From Candidatus Kuenenia stuttgartensis (GTDB lineage: Bacteria; Planctomycetota; Planctomycetia; Gemmatales; Gemmataceae): DNA of 64,000 bases. A model generated the notes under the pieces. The model was not told the origin of the DNA. It made no database searches and saw only the letters and a list, made by a program, of their open reading frames with translations. Where the stretch lies: assembly GCA_945897965.1 (NCBI GenBank), contig CAMDHK010000003.1:1-64000 (forward strand). The letters are read 5' to 3'. Shown in pieces: positions 54,017 to 61,843 of the stretch (the stretch's first letter is position 1; each line of letters starts with the position of its first letter). Made by a program: the position numbers and the translations under genes.

Positions 54017-55399
54017 ATGGCAATGGAATGTGTTGCATCAGCTAGGAAAGCTGAATCGATAGGTAAAAAGTTTACCATTAAAGGGTGGGTAAGAACGCGC
54101 AGGGATTCTAAAGGTGGTTTTAGTTTTCTTGAAATAAACGATGGCTCAAGTTTTGGCAATTTGCAAGTAATCGCCAACAACACTTTGCAAAACTATCAAA
54201 CGGATATTTTGAAAATAGGCACGGGTTGCAGCGTGGTGATCGAAGGCGTAATCAAAGGCTCCCCAGCAAAAGGCCAAGAAACAGAATTGGTTGCAGATTC
54301 AGTTCAGGTTGTTGGCTGGGCCGACCCTAACACCTACACAATGCAGAAAAAAGGGCACACTTTTGAATATCTAAGAACCCAAGCACATCTAAGGCCAAGA
54401 ACAAATACCTTCGGGGCTGTTGCTCGGGTTCGCAATCAGATTTCTAAATCAATCCATGATTTTTTTCAGGAACAAGGTTTTCTTTACATCAACACCCCCA
54501 TCATCACCCCAAGTGATTGTGAAGGGGCAGGGCATATGTTCAGGGTTACAACTTTAGATTTTCTTAACCCTAAAACAATCGCTAAGGCAGAAGACGATTT
54601 CTTTGGGAAACCAGTTTTTCTCACGGTTAGTGGGCAACTCGAGGGCGAAACTTATGCTTGCGCCCTAGGGAAAATCTATACCTTTGGCCCCACTTTCAGG
54701 GCTGAAAACTCCAATACTTCTAGGCACCTTGCGGAGTTCTGGATGGTCGAACCCGAGGTTGCTTTTAATGATCTAATTCAGAACATGGATCTCGCTGAAT
54801 CTTTTATTAAAAGAATTATTCGTGATGCATTGAATCAATGTGGCGAAGACATGCAGTTTTTTGAAGATCGAATCGAAAAAGGACTCATCCAAAATCTCGA
54901 ATTGGTACTCAATAAAGATTTTCAACGAATCTCTTATACTGAAGCTGTTGAAATTCTTAAAAATTGTGGGCAGACTTTTGAATTTGAAGTCGCTTGGGGC
55001 AAAGATTTACAATCAGAACACGAGCGCTATCTTGCAGAAAAACACTTTAATGGCCCTGTCATCCTGTACGATTATCCCAAAGAAATAAAAGCTTTTTACA
55101 TGCGACTTAACGACGATGGTAAAACCGTTCGGGCCATGGATGTATTGGTGCCTAGAATTGGAGAAATAATCGGAGGTAGTCAAAGAGAAGAACGCCTAAA
55201 GATCTTAGAAGCTAGAATGAAAGGTGCAGGTTTGAACCCTGAGGATTATTGGTGGTACTTGGATCTGAGAAGGTTTGGTGGCGTGCCCCATGCTGGGTTT
55301 GGCTTGGGTTTAGAGAGGTGCGTTCAATTTATAACAGGCATGGCTAATATAAGGGATGTAATCCCATATCCGCGAACACCAGGCAGCGCAGATTTCTAA
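54017..55399 (+). CDS. asnS: Asparaginyl-tRNA synthetase
   Basis: 460 residues, ribosome site GGAGAATAA. It charges tRNA-Asn with asparagine. An OB-fold anticodon-binding domain ([20 protein letters not shown]) precedes the class II core. Motif 2-like [20 protein letters not shown] and motif 3 [20 protein letters not shown] are present. AsnRS identity is supported by the length and by EPEVAF in motif 2 context. It lies 35 bp after a terminator, so it has its own promoter. Confidence 0.95.
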   Translation: MAMECVASARKAESIGKKFTIKGWVRTRRDSKGGFSFLEINDGSSFGNLQVIANNTLQNYQTDILKIGTGCSVVIEGVIKGSPAKGQETELVADSVQVVGWADPNTYTMQKKGHTFEYLRTQAHLRPRTNTFGAVARVRNQISKSIHDFFQEQGFLYINTPIITPSDCEGAGHMFRVTTLDFLNPKTIAKAEDDFFGKPVFLTVSGQLEGETYACALGKIYTFGPTFRAENSNTSRHLAEFWMVEPEVAFNDLIQNMDLAESFIKRIIRDALNQCGEDMQFFEDRIEKGLIQNLELVLNKDFQRISYTEAVEILKNCGQTFEFEVAWGKDLQSEHERYLAEKHFNGPVILYDYPKEIKAFYMRLNDDGKTVRAMDVLVPRIGEIIGGSQREERLKILEARMKGAGLNPEDYWWYLDLRRFGGVPHAGFGLGLERCVQFITGMANIRDVIPYPRTPGSADF

Positions 55400-55402
55400 G
55401 GT

Positions 55403-56227
55403 TTAATTAAAAAACTTATATCGAACTATGCAATAAAGGGCGTTAAACCCGTCTTTAAGGCCTATTTTTTTGCCTTCTTCATAGGTTCGCCCATCATAAC
55501 TGACAGGAACTTCAAAAACACGCCATGCAGGTTTCTTTTTCTTGGCAATTTTAGCAGTGAATTCAGGCTCGAATCCAAACCGATTAGATTTGAGATCCAT
55601 GCCTTCCAACACTTCTTTTTTAAACACCTTGTAGCATGTTTCCATGTCGGTGAGATTAAGATTAGTAAGCATGTTTGAAAGTACGGTAAGAATTTTGTTG
55701 GTCACCATGTGCCAAAAATAAAGCACACGATGTTTTTCGCCAATAAATCTTGAACCAAAAACAATATCCGCTTTGTTTTCAATAATAGGTTGCAGTAACG
55801 ACGGATAATCATCTGGATCATACTCCAAATCCGCATCTTGAATGATAATAACATTGCCAGTGCAGAGTTTAAACCCATCCCTGAGGGCTGCGCCTTTACC
55901 CTGGTTTACTTTCTTGTAAAGGATTTTTGTATTTTCATCTTCAAATTGGGGAAGCATTTCCCTAGTGCCATCAGTGCTAAGATCATCAACCAGAATAATT
56001 TCTTTAGGTATGGGAACCATCCTAACTCTGCGTAAAACCTCAGTAATCCAGCGTTTTTCGTTATAAACAGGAATCACAACAGAAAGCTTGAAGTTTTCAG
56101 GTATTTTGTAAAGCCCTATAGCTCTGCAATTATTCAAACCAATCATGTCAGCCAGCTTTTCTATTCTGACATTATGCGCTTCAACATCTTGCCCAGATGA
56201 CGAAATATTTTCTCTGCCCTGATCCAT
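55403..56227 (-). CDS. Family 2 glycosyltransferase (dolichyl-phosphate-sugar synthase-like)
   Basis: 274 residues, ribosome site GAAGGA. GT-A fold motifs: LSVVIPVYNEKRWITEVLRR, VDDLSTDGTREMLPQF, QDADLEYDPDDYPSLLQP (DXD-type metal site) and FGSRFIGEKHRVLYFWH. The sequence resembles DPM1-type polyprenyl-phosphate mannosyl- or glucosyltransferases. There is no membrane helix at the C-terminus, so it is probably peripheral. It is convergent with asnS with a 3-bp gap. The acceptor is not known. Confidence 0.88.
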   Translation of the reverse strand: MDQGRENISSSGQDVEAHNVRIEKLADMIGLNNCRAIGLYKIPENFKLSVVIPVYNEKRWITEVLRRVRMVPIPKEIILVDDLSTDGTREMLPQFEDENTKILYKKVNQGKGAALRDGFKLCTGNVIIIQDADLEYDPDDYPSLLQPIIENKADIVFGSRFIGEKHRVLYFWHMVTNKILTVLSNMLTNLNLTDMETCYKVFKKEVLEGMDLKSNRFGFEPEFTAKIAKKKKPAWRVFEVPVSYDGRTYEEGKKIGLKDGFNALYCIVRYKFFN

Positions 56228-56426
56228 TAATAAATCCTTCCAGTTATGAAGATAATCATTTATCGGTAATTACATTGGTTTTGGTCAAGCTCAAAGGTCT
56301 TATATCGTGCTGGCATTGACATAAAATTGGCGAAAACTTAAAGATGCTAAACAGTAGATAAACATTGCCGCTTTAGCATGGATGCTAGTAGATGTGGTCT
56401 TTAATCCCAGGGAGGGGAATCAAAAA

Positions 56427-57584
56427 ATGGCTGATACAAATCAAATGAATGTTCCTTTGTGCGATTTACAAGCACAATACATGTCAATTAAACCTGAGCT
56501 CGAAGCTGCAGCCTTAAGGGTGTTGGCATCTGGGCAAGCGATACTTGGGCCCGAAGTTACAAAATTTGAAGAATCAGTCGCAAAGTTTTGTGGCAGTAAC
56601 TATGGTGTCAGCTGTAATTCTGGTAGCGATGCTCTTTTGCTTGCTTTGTGTGCTGCGGATATTGGGCCTGGTGATGAAGTTATAATCCCACCCTTTACTT
56701 TCTTTGCTACCGCAGGTGCGATTTGCAGGACAGGAGCCAAGCCTGTTTTTACAGATATTGATTATGCAACTTTTAATATTGATCCCATGCAAATTGAAAA
56801 CAAAATAACTCCCCGCACAAAAGCGATCATGCCTGTACATCTTTTTGGTCAATGCGCCGACATGGAACCTATTTGGAGAATAGCCGAACGACACAATTTA
56901 TTAGTCATCGAAGATTCTGCACAATCCCTAGGTGCTGAGTACCAAGGAAAAAAGACTGGAAGTCTGGCTGCCTTGGCGTGCATGAGTTTCTACCCGACAA
57001 AAAATCTGGGCGCCTTTGGTGAAGGTGGTATGGTGATTACCAACGATGCAGAATGGGCAAACAAAATGAATTGCCTTCGCGTTCATGGAATGGAACCCAA
57101 GTACTATCACAAGTACATAGGTTGGAATGCCAGAATGGATGCAATTCAAGCTGCATTTTGTAATGTGAAGATGAATTATTTAGAACAATGGCTTAAAAAT
57201 CGTCAAGCTGCTGCAGCAAGATATGATTCTATTATTGACGAAGAGCATCTAGGAAGCTTTTTGAAAAAACCGACGCGCAAACCGAATCGCAATCATACCT
57301 TCAATCAATATGTGGTAAGAGTTGGTGGCGGTGAAAGGGACGCATTGGTTCAATACTTGCGATCTGAAAAAATTGGTTGTGAGATTTACTACCCTCTACC
57401 TTTACACCTTCAGGAATGCCTTCAATTCCTAGGCCATGCAAAAGGTGATTTTCCTACCAGCGAAACGGCTTGTAATGAGGTGATGGCACTTCCAATGTTC
57501 CCAGAAATTACTGCGGAACAGCAAAGGCTCGTTATTAGGACTTGTGCCTCTTTCCTGAGGCAAAAAGTTCGAAAAGTGGCTTGA
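56427..57584 (+). CDS. DegT/DnrJ/EryC1/StrS aminotransferase
   Basis: 385 residues from the ATG at 56427, chosen because GGGAGGGGAATC precedes it; an upstream ATG at 56382 is less likely. PLP-dependent fold: NSGSDALLLALCAADIGPGD, VIIPPFTFFATAGAI, EDSAQSLGAEYQGKKTGSLA and MSFYPTKNLGAFGEGGMV, with the Schiff-base Lys192. The family transaminates nucleotide-linked ketosugars, giving aminosugars for polysaccharides. The nucleotide sugar is unknown. Its neighbour glycosyltransferase points to surface glycan synthesis. Confidence 0.93.
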   Translation: MADTNQMNVPLCDLQAQYMSIKPELEAAALRVLASGQAILGPEVTKFEESVAKFCGSNYGVSCNSGSDALLLALCAADIGPGDEVIIPPFTFFATAGAICRTGAKPVFTDIDYATFNIDPMQIENKITPRTKAIMPVHLFGQCADMEPIWRIAERHNLLVIEDSAQSLGAEYQGKKTGSLAALACMSFYPTKNLGAFGEGGMVITNDAEWANKMNCLRVHGMEPKYYHKYIGWNARMDAIQAAFCNVKMNYLEQWLKNRQAAAARYDSIIDEEHLGSFLKKPTRKPNRNHTFNQYVVRVGGGERDALVQYLRSEKIGCEIYYPLPLHLQECLQFLGHAKGDFPTSETACNEVMALPMFPEITAEQQRLVIRTCASFLRQKVRKVA

Positions 57585-57585
57585 T

Positions 57586-58902
57586 CTATCTTTTTAATAA
57601 ATCAAGCACTGCAGATACCGTCGCGTTGATGCCTGTCTCTAAGGATGCAGGCATATCGGGGTGATAATACTCTGAATGCAATGATGGTAAAGAGGCGTTT
57701 TTGTTTATCAAAGACCCCTCATATTTTTTCTTGGCTGCAGTTCCTAAAAAAAACATACACGAAGGAATGCCTGCTTTACCATACCTGCTAAAATCTTCAC
57801 CCCACATTACTTGCTCAGGCATTGAAACAAATTCTTTACCCAACTTATCTTCCCAAACTTTCCGCAATCTTTGAGTTAAAGGAATGTCATTGGATAAGGC
57901 TGGAGTAAATTCATTATTTCGAATTAAAATTTCTGGCTCTGGGGCATTGGCTCCAATCGCAGCAGCTTTGACTATGCGTTCTATTCCACTTAAAACCTGC
58001 TTGCGCACATCATCTTTGAAGGTTCTTACAGTAAGTTGGAGTTTAACTTCACTAGGAATGATATTGTGCTTGGTCCCCCCATGAATTGAACCTACTGTAA
58101 CAACAGCCGGATCAAGTGGGTTCACCTCTCTGCTTACCAAAGTTTGCAAATCTAGGATAATTCTTGCAGCAAGAACTATGGGATCAATGGTGGCGTGTGG
58201 AGCAGCACCATGTCCGCCCTTACCTTTTACCACAATATCAACGGAATCAACATTGGCGCATGCAAGTCCTTCGCGAACAGCAATAGTTCCCGCGGGCCTT
58301 GAAGCATCGCAATGTAACGCTATGCAAAAATCGGGCTTGGGGAAATCCCTGAATAACCCATCGTCCAGCATCGCTTTTGCGCCCGCACCAATTTCTTCAG
58401 CAGGCTGAGCAATAAAAACCAAAGTGCCGGACCAGTTGTTTTTTATTGAAGTTAAAATCCGGGCAGTTCCTACCCAGTTTGTCATATGCAAATCATGTCC
58501 GCATGCGTGCATGACTCCCGTATCTAATCCTTTATCATTTCGGGCCACAGCTTTGCTTGCATAAGGTAGTTTTGTGTTTTCAAGCACAGGTAAAGCATCC
58601 ATGTCGGTTCGCACCAAAACAGTTGGCCCTTTGCCATTCCGAAAAACACCAACAATTCCAGTTCTTCCGATTTTCTCTTTAACTTCAAAACCAAGTTTTT
58701 TTAATTCTGAAGCGAGAACAGCGGCAGTCTTAAATTCTTGGAAGGATAATTCAGGGTTTGCGTGAAGATATTCATAAAACTTCATTAGTTCGGGTGTGTG
58801 ATTTGTTGTAAGCTCCTTGGAAAACTCCTCGCTAAAAGCAGAGGTTGTGTAAAACATCTGGACAATAATAAAAACAAAACACAAATGTTTGAACATGAAC
58901 AT
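57586..58902 (-). CDS. Exported M20 family amidohydrolase/peptidase
   Basis: 438 residues with a signal peptide (FKHLCFVFIIVQMFYTTSAF). Metal ligands are in GVMHACGHDLHMTNWVG (His, Asp), IAQPAEEIGAGAKAM (Glu) and the late HSEYYHPDMPASL. A dimerisation domain lies between (VKGKGGHGAAPHATIDPI). These hydrolyse N-acyl amino acids, hippurate-type amides or short peptides. The signal peptide indicates periplasmic action. It is convergent with the aminotransferase with a one-base gap. Confidence 0.9.
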   Translation of the reverse strand: MFMFKHLCFVFIIVQMFYTTSAFSEEFSKELTTNHTPELMKFYEYLHANPELSFQEFKTAAVLASELKKLGFEVKEKIGRTGIVGVFRNGKGPTVLVRTDMDALPVLENTKLPYASKAVARNDKGLDTGVMHACGHDLHMTNWVGTARILTSIKNNWSGTLVFIAQPAEEIGAGAKAMLDDGLFRDFPKPDFCIALHCDASRPAGTIAVREGLACANVDSVDIVVKGKGGHGAAPHATIDPIVLAARIILDLQTLVSREVNPLDPAVVTVGSIHGGTKHNIIPSEVKLQLTVRTFKDDVRKQVLSGIERIVKAAAIGANAPEPEILIRNNEFTPALSNDIPLTQRLRKVWEDKLGKEFVSMPEQVMWGEDFSRYGKAGIPSCMFFLGTAAKKKYEGSLINKNASLPSLHSEYYHPDMPASLETGINATVSAVLDLLKR

Positions 58903-59033
58903 GAGAGGTTTCCTCGGGAATACTTTGGTGAATCAAACCTTTTTAATGTTTTATACCGGATTTAACTTTACAGTTAGCGAAATTAGCTATAATTCCAATT
59001 GTGGTTTTGGTTACCTTAAGGAAGGGGATGGTC

Positions 59034-59387
59034 ATGCAGTTCAGAACAATTCCGCTTGCTCAAAGGCAAGATATATTTTTTAAACTTGTTACTTTGCAGG
59101 ATGCGAAGAGCAAAGGCATCAGAGAATCTAAAAAGATTATTATCGATCAATTTCAAATCGATGATGCTACTCTTGAAAAAATCACTGAAGAAGGAATGGA
59201 TCGTAATTGGCCACCTTTATCAGATAGTGAAGAAGATGTTCAGGTTTCTGATTCTCATGTCGATGCGGATTCTGTAAAATCGATTGATTCGGATGAAGAA
59301 GCGATTGAAGCCATCGAGTCAAATGAAGAAACAACTGAATCTACCGAAGCAACTGATGATGAAGTAACGCATTTACCCGAAGCGTAA
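59034..59387 (+). CDS. Small protein with acidic low-complexity tail
   Basis: 117 residues from the ATG at 59034, with AAGGAAGGGG upstream; ATGs at 59028 and 59001 are alternatives. The first 60 residues are folded-looking (FRTIPLAQRQDIFFKLVTLQ, then EEGMDRNWPPLSDSEEDV). The rest is a run rich in Asp, Glu, Ser and Thr. It may be a conserved planctomycete protein whose N-terminal half is the functional part. Nothing else is known. A strong terminator follows. Confidence 0.6.
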   Translation: MQFRTIPLAQRQDIFFKLVTLQDAKSKGIRESKKIIIDQFQIDDATLEKITEEGMDRNWPPLSDSEEDVQVSDSHVDADSVKSIDSDEEAIEAIESNEETTESTEATDDEVTHLPEA

Positions 59388-59425
59388 TCCCTCATCTGGT
59401 TGCTGATTAAACAATTAACGATAAT

Positions 59426-59460
59426 AAAAAAGGCCCCTGTTATGGGGCCTTTTTGTTTTT
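59426..59460. terminator. Bidirectional rho-independent terminator
   Basis: AAAAAGGCCCC pairs with GGGGCCTTTTT over TGTTAT, with A-rich and T-rich flanks on both strands. It separates the convergent genes at 59034 and 59469. Confidence 0.92.
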
Positions 59461-59468
59461 AACTAATA

Positions 59469-60674
59469 CTACTTTATTTGCTCTAACAAGAATGTGCCCT
59501 TCTTATTAGAAGAGATGATATCTAATTTGCCATCACCGTTGATATCAACAATAGCAAATTGAGTTCCAATCCCCGAATCATTATCTAAAACAACAGGATT
59601 GAAAGTGATAATACCATCCGAGCTTTTGCTGCCTTTAAGCATATAAACATAAGCAGGTAAACTTGAACCAGGCTCACTTTTCCCATGAGAATAAAACCTT
59701 TTGCCTGTGACCATATCTTTTACGCCATCCCCATCTAAATCTACAAAATGCATGGCGTGTGTTTCAGAAACTAACTCAGGGAATAAAACCCGAGTATTAA
59801 AAGTTGGTTCCTTAGCATTATCTTTGATCTGCTTGTGCCACCAAATCCCATATTTATGTGCTGAACTAGAAAGTACATCAACCAATCCGTCACTGTCCAA
59901 ATCGATGGCGTGCATATCTGCGGAAGAATCACCAATTTTGGCAGCATGAAATACCCAAGGTTTTCCTTCATATTTGGCAGGTTGTTCCCACCACCCGCCT
60001 GTACAAATAACATCCATTCTGCCATCTTTATTGATATCCCCGATCCCTAAGCCATGAGCGTACTTGAAAGTTCCAGGTATCTCTTTGCCTTCCGAGCTTG
60101 GCAAGCTAATGGGATTCATGGTCCAAGTTTTAGTTGGATCATCACCATTAGGGGTAAAGAAAGCCATTTGCCCCATGTGCTCCTGTTTTGCAGGCTGAGT
60201 ACCCATGAGAAGAACTTTTTTCCCGGTACCCAAAAGATCAACATAAAGGGGGGTTTCGTTACATGCGCTCGACCAAATTTCGTGCTGCTTCCAGTGCCCA
60301 TCTTTGCCTTTGGGATTTTCAAACCAATGGCATGGCGCACCTGGAAAACCAATAACGATTAAATCTGGGTATCCATCTTTATTAATATCGTCAGCCCAGC
60401 AAGCGAAGGATTGACTATATCCTTTAAGGCCATCGCCATAATTTCCAGGTTTTCGAATTTCATGCATTTTCCAGCTCGGGGCTTCGTACCAAGCTTCACC
60501 GTTGAGAATGTCCATCTTTCCATCTTTGTTCACATCAGCCACTGCAACCCCTTCAGACCGGAAAACCGTGTCGATCGTGGTTTTCTTCCAGTTTGGGGAT
60601 GGGGGCAAAGCTTTAACGGGGTCAGCATTAACGGTAAAAGCCAGAATAGGCAGAAAAACAAAAGATAACGTCAT
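59469..60674 (-). CDS. Exported FG-GAP/VCBS-repeat beta-propeller protein
   Basis: 401 residues with a signal peptide (LSFVFLPILAFTVNADP). It has at least six calcium-binding-type repeats of the D-[IVL]-[NDS]-X-DG-X2-D form: DVNKDGKMDILNG, DINKDGYPDLIVI, DINKDGRMDVICT, DLDSDGLVDVLSS, DLDGDGVKDMVTG, DINGDGKLDIISS. This is a seven-bladed integrin-like propeller. It likely binds ligands outside the cell; no enzyme domain is attached. No operon partner. Confidence 0.88.
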   Translation of the reverse strand: MTLSFVFLPILAFTVNADPVKALPPSPNWKKTTIDTVFRSEGVAVADVNKDGKMDILNGEAWYEAPSWKMHEIRKPGNYGDGLKGYSQSFACWADDINKDGYPDLIVIGFPGAPCHWFENPKGKDGHWKQHEIWSSACNETPLYVDLLGTGKKVLLMGTQPAKQEHMGQMAFFTPNGDDPTKTWTMNPISLPSSEGKEIPGTFKYAHGLGIGDINKDGRMDVICTGGWWEQPAKYEGKPWVFHAAKIGDSSADMHAIDLDSDGLVDVLSSSAHKYGIWWHKQIKDNAKEPTFNTRVLFPELVSETHAMHFVDLDGDGVKDMVTGKRFYSHGKSEPGSSLPAYVYMLKGSKSSDGIITFNPVVLDNDSGIGTQFAIVDINGDGKLDIISSNKKGTFLLEQIK

Positions 60675-60971
60675 AGCAAACTTACTCCGAGGTATAGGAT
60701 ATATTCCCCATATTTACTAATGGGTAATTGAATCGTCTGCTTAATATAATTGATAAATGAATATTTGCGAAAACAAAAATGTATTCAGTAACAAATTAAT
60801 TACACAAGGTTGGGTATCGATTTTGCCGGAACGGAAATAATGTTTCAAACCATTTTTCTTAACATCTTTTTCACAAAGAACTTAATTTTTACTAAACTTT
60901 TATTAGGGAAGACACTTGGTTCGCTTTACAATTAATCAAGTTGGTACGAAGCTATTAAAAGGAAAACAAAC

Positions 60972-61349
60972 ATGAGCAAAAAGATGTTGGACTTGGTTCT
61001 TCCCCGAATTGCAAGAGTACTTAGCCGCCAGTTAAAAAGTTATCGCGCAGGTACAATTGATGACGCAACTTTTTCAGACAAATTTGATTCAATTCTTCAA
61101 CAACAATGTGAATGGCTTAACAAACAAGGTTTTCAAAGTGTCGATGCATCAATAACAGTGCACGCAGCCCTGATCGTTTTAAGTTCCCCAGGGTTAAAAG
61201 CCGAATCAAAGCGTCTTGATACACCTCTTGAAGTGATCGAATTCAGGGCAATCTGCGAATCCGCCAAAGATCTTGGCGAAACACTAGGCGTTCCAACTTA
61301 CGAAGTAGTGGAAAAACTCAGCAGCTTGCTAGCATTTCATATGAAATAA
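60972..61349 (+). CDS. Conserved-looking protein of unknown function
   Basis: 125 residues, ribosome site AAAAGGAAAACA before the ATG. All-helical composition: ARVLSRQLKSYRAGTIDDAT, then FQSVDASITVHAALIVLSSP, then SAKDLGETLGVPTYEVVEKL. No transmembrane segment, motif or signal was found. The gene is alone after a 297-bp spacer with no other feature. Likely cytosolic; function unassigned. Confidence 0.6.
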   Translation: MSKKMLDLVLPRIARVLSRQLKSYRAGTIDDATFSDKFDSILQQQCEWLNKQGFQSVDASITVHAALIVLSSPGLKAESKRLDTPLEVIEFRAICESAKDLGETLGVPTYEVVEKLSSLLAFHMK

Positions 61350-61354
61350 CTACT

Positions 61355-61792
61355 TTACCTGTTCAGGCTTTTGACTAATTCCTGAAGGTTTTTTCTGTTA
61401 ATCGGAAGGTTATTGTTGTCAACATAATCAATATTAAGGGCCTCCCAGCCATCTTTACTAGAGGTATCAACTTTAATAACCGCATCCCCAAGATATTTTT
61501 TGTTTGACACAACCCCGAAGTATTCCATTTTTAAGTTTATTTCTGATCTGTTTTCCTTGTCTTTTACTTTCACGATTTCATACTTTACCATTTCAATTTT
61601 TTGGGCTGTTGGGTGAACAGCCTTAATCAAAGCTTTTCCCAATTCAGCCATGAATGTTTTTTCTTCTGAATTCCTTTTCTTAAATGATGGAATGTCATCG
61701 TTTATCCAACTTCGGACACTAGCCCCAGTCACTAAAAACACGAATCCTGCAAAAAAACAAAGTGGTAGCCAGTAATTTTCCTTGCTATTCAT
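61355..61792 (-). CDS. Membrane-anchored hypothetical protein
   Basis: 145 residues with one N-terminal hydrophobic helix (YWLPLCFFAGFVFLVTGASV), then a soluble alpha/beta part. The sequence KALIKAVHPTAQKIEMVKYE and the beta-rich INLKMEYFGVVSNKKYLGDA suggest a small periplasmic-side domain. No family was recognised. It is convergent with the gene at 60972, five bases apart. Confidence 0.55.
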   Translation of the reverse strand: MNSKENYWLPLCFFAGFVFLVTGASVRSWINDDIPSFKKRNSEEKTFMAELGKALIKAVHPTAQKIEMVKYEIVKVKDKENRSEINLKMEYFGVVSNKKYLGDAVIKVDTSSKDGWEALNIDYVDNNNLPINRKNLQELVKSLNR

Positions 61793-61843
61793 TATCTATT
61801 CCTCCTTAATGATTTACTTACCCAATTCAAAAGGATCTTTGTC

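Noticed and set aside
60675-60971. A hidden RNA or gene in the 297-bp spacer
   Set aside because: AT-rich sequence with no stable hairpin or ORF; probably only the promoter of the 60972 gene.
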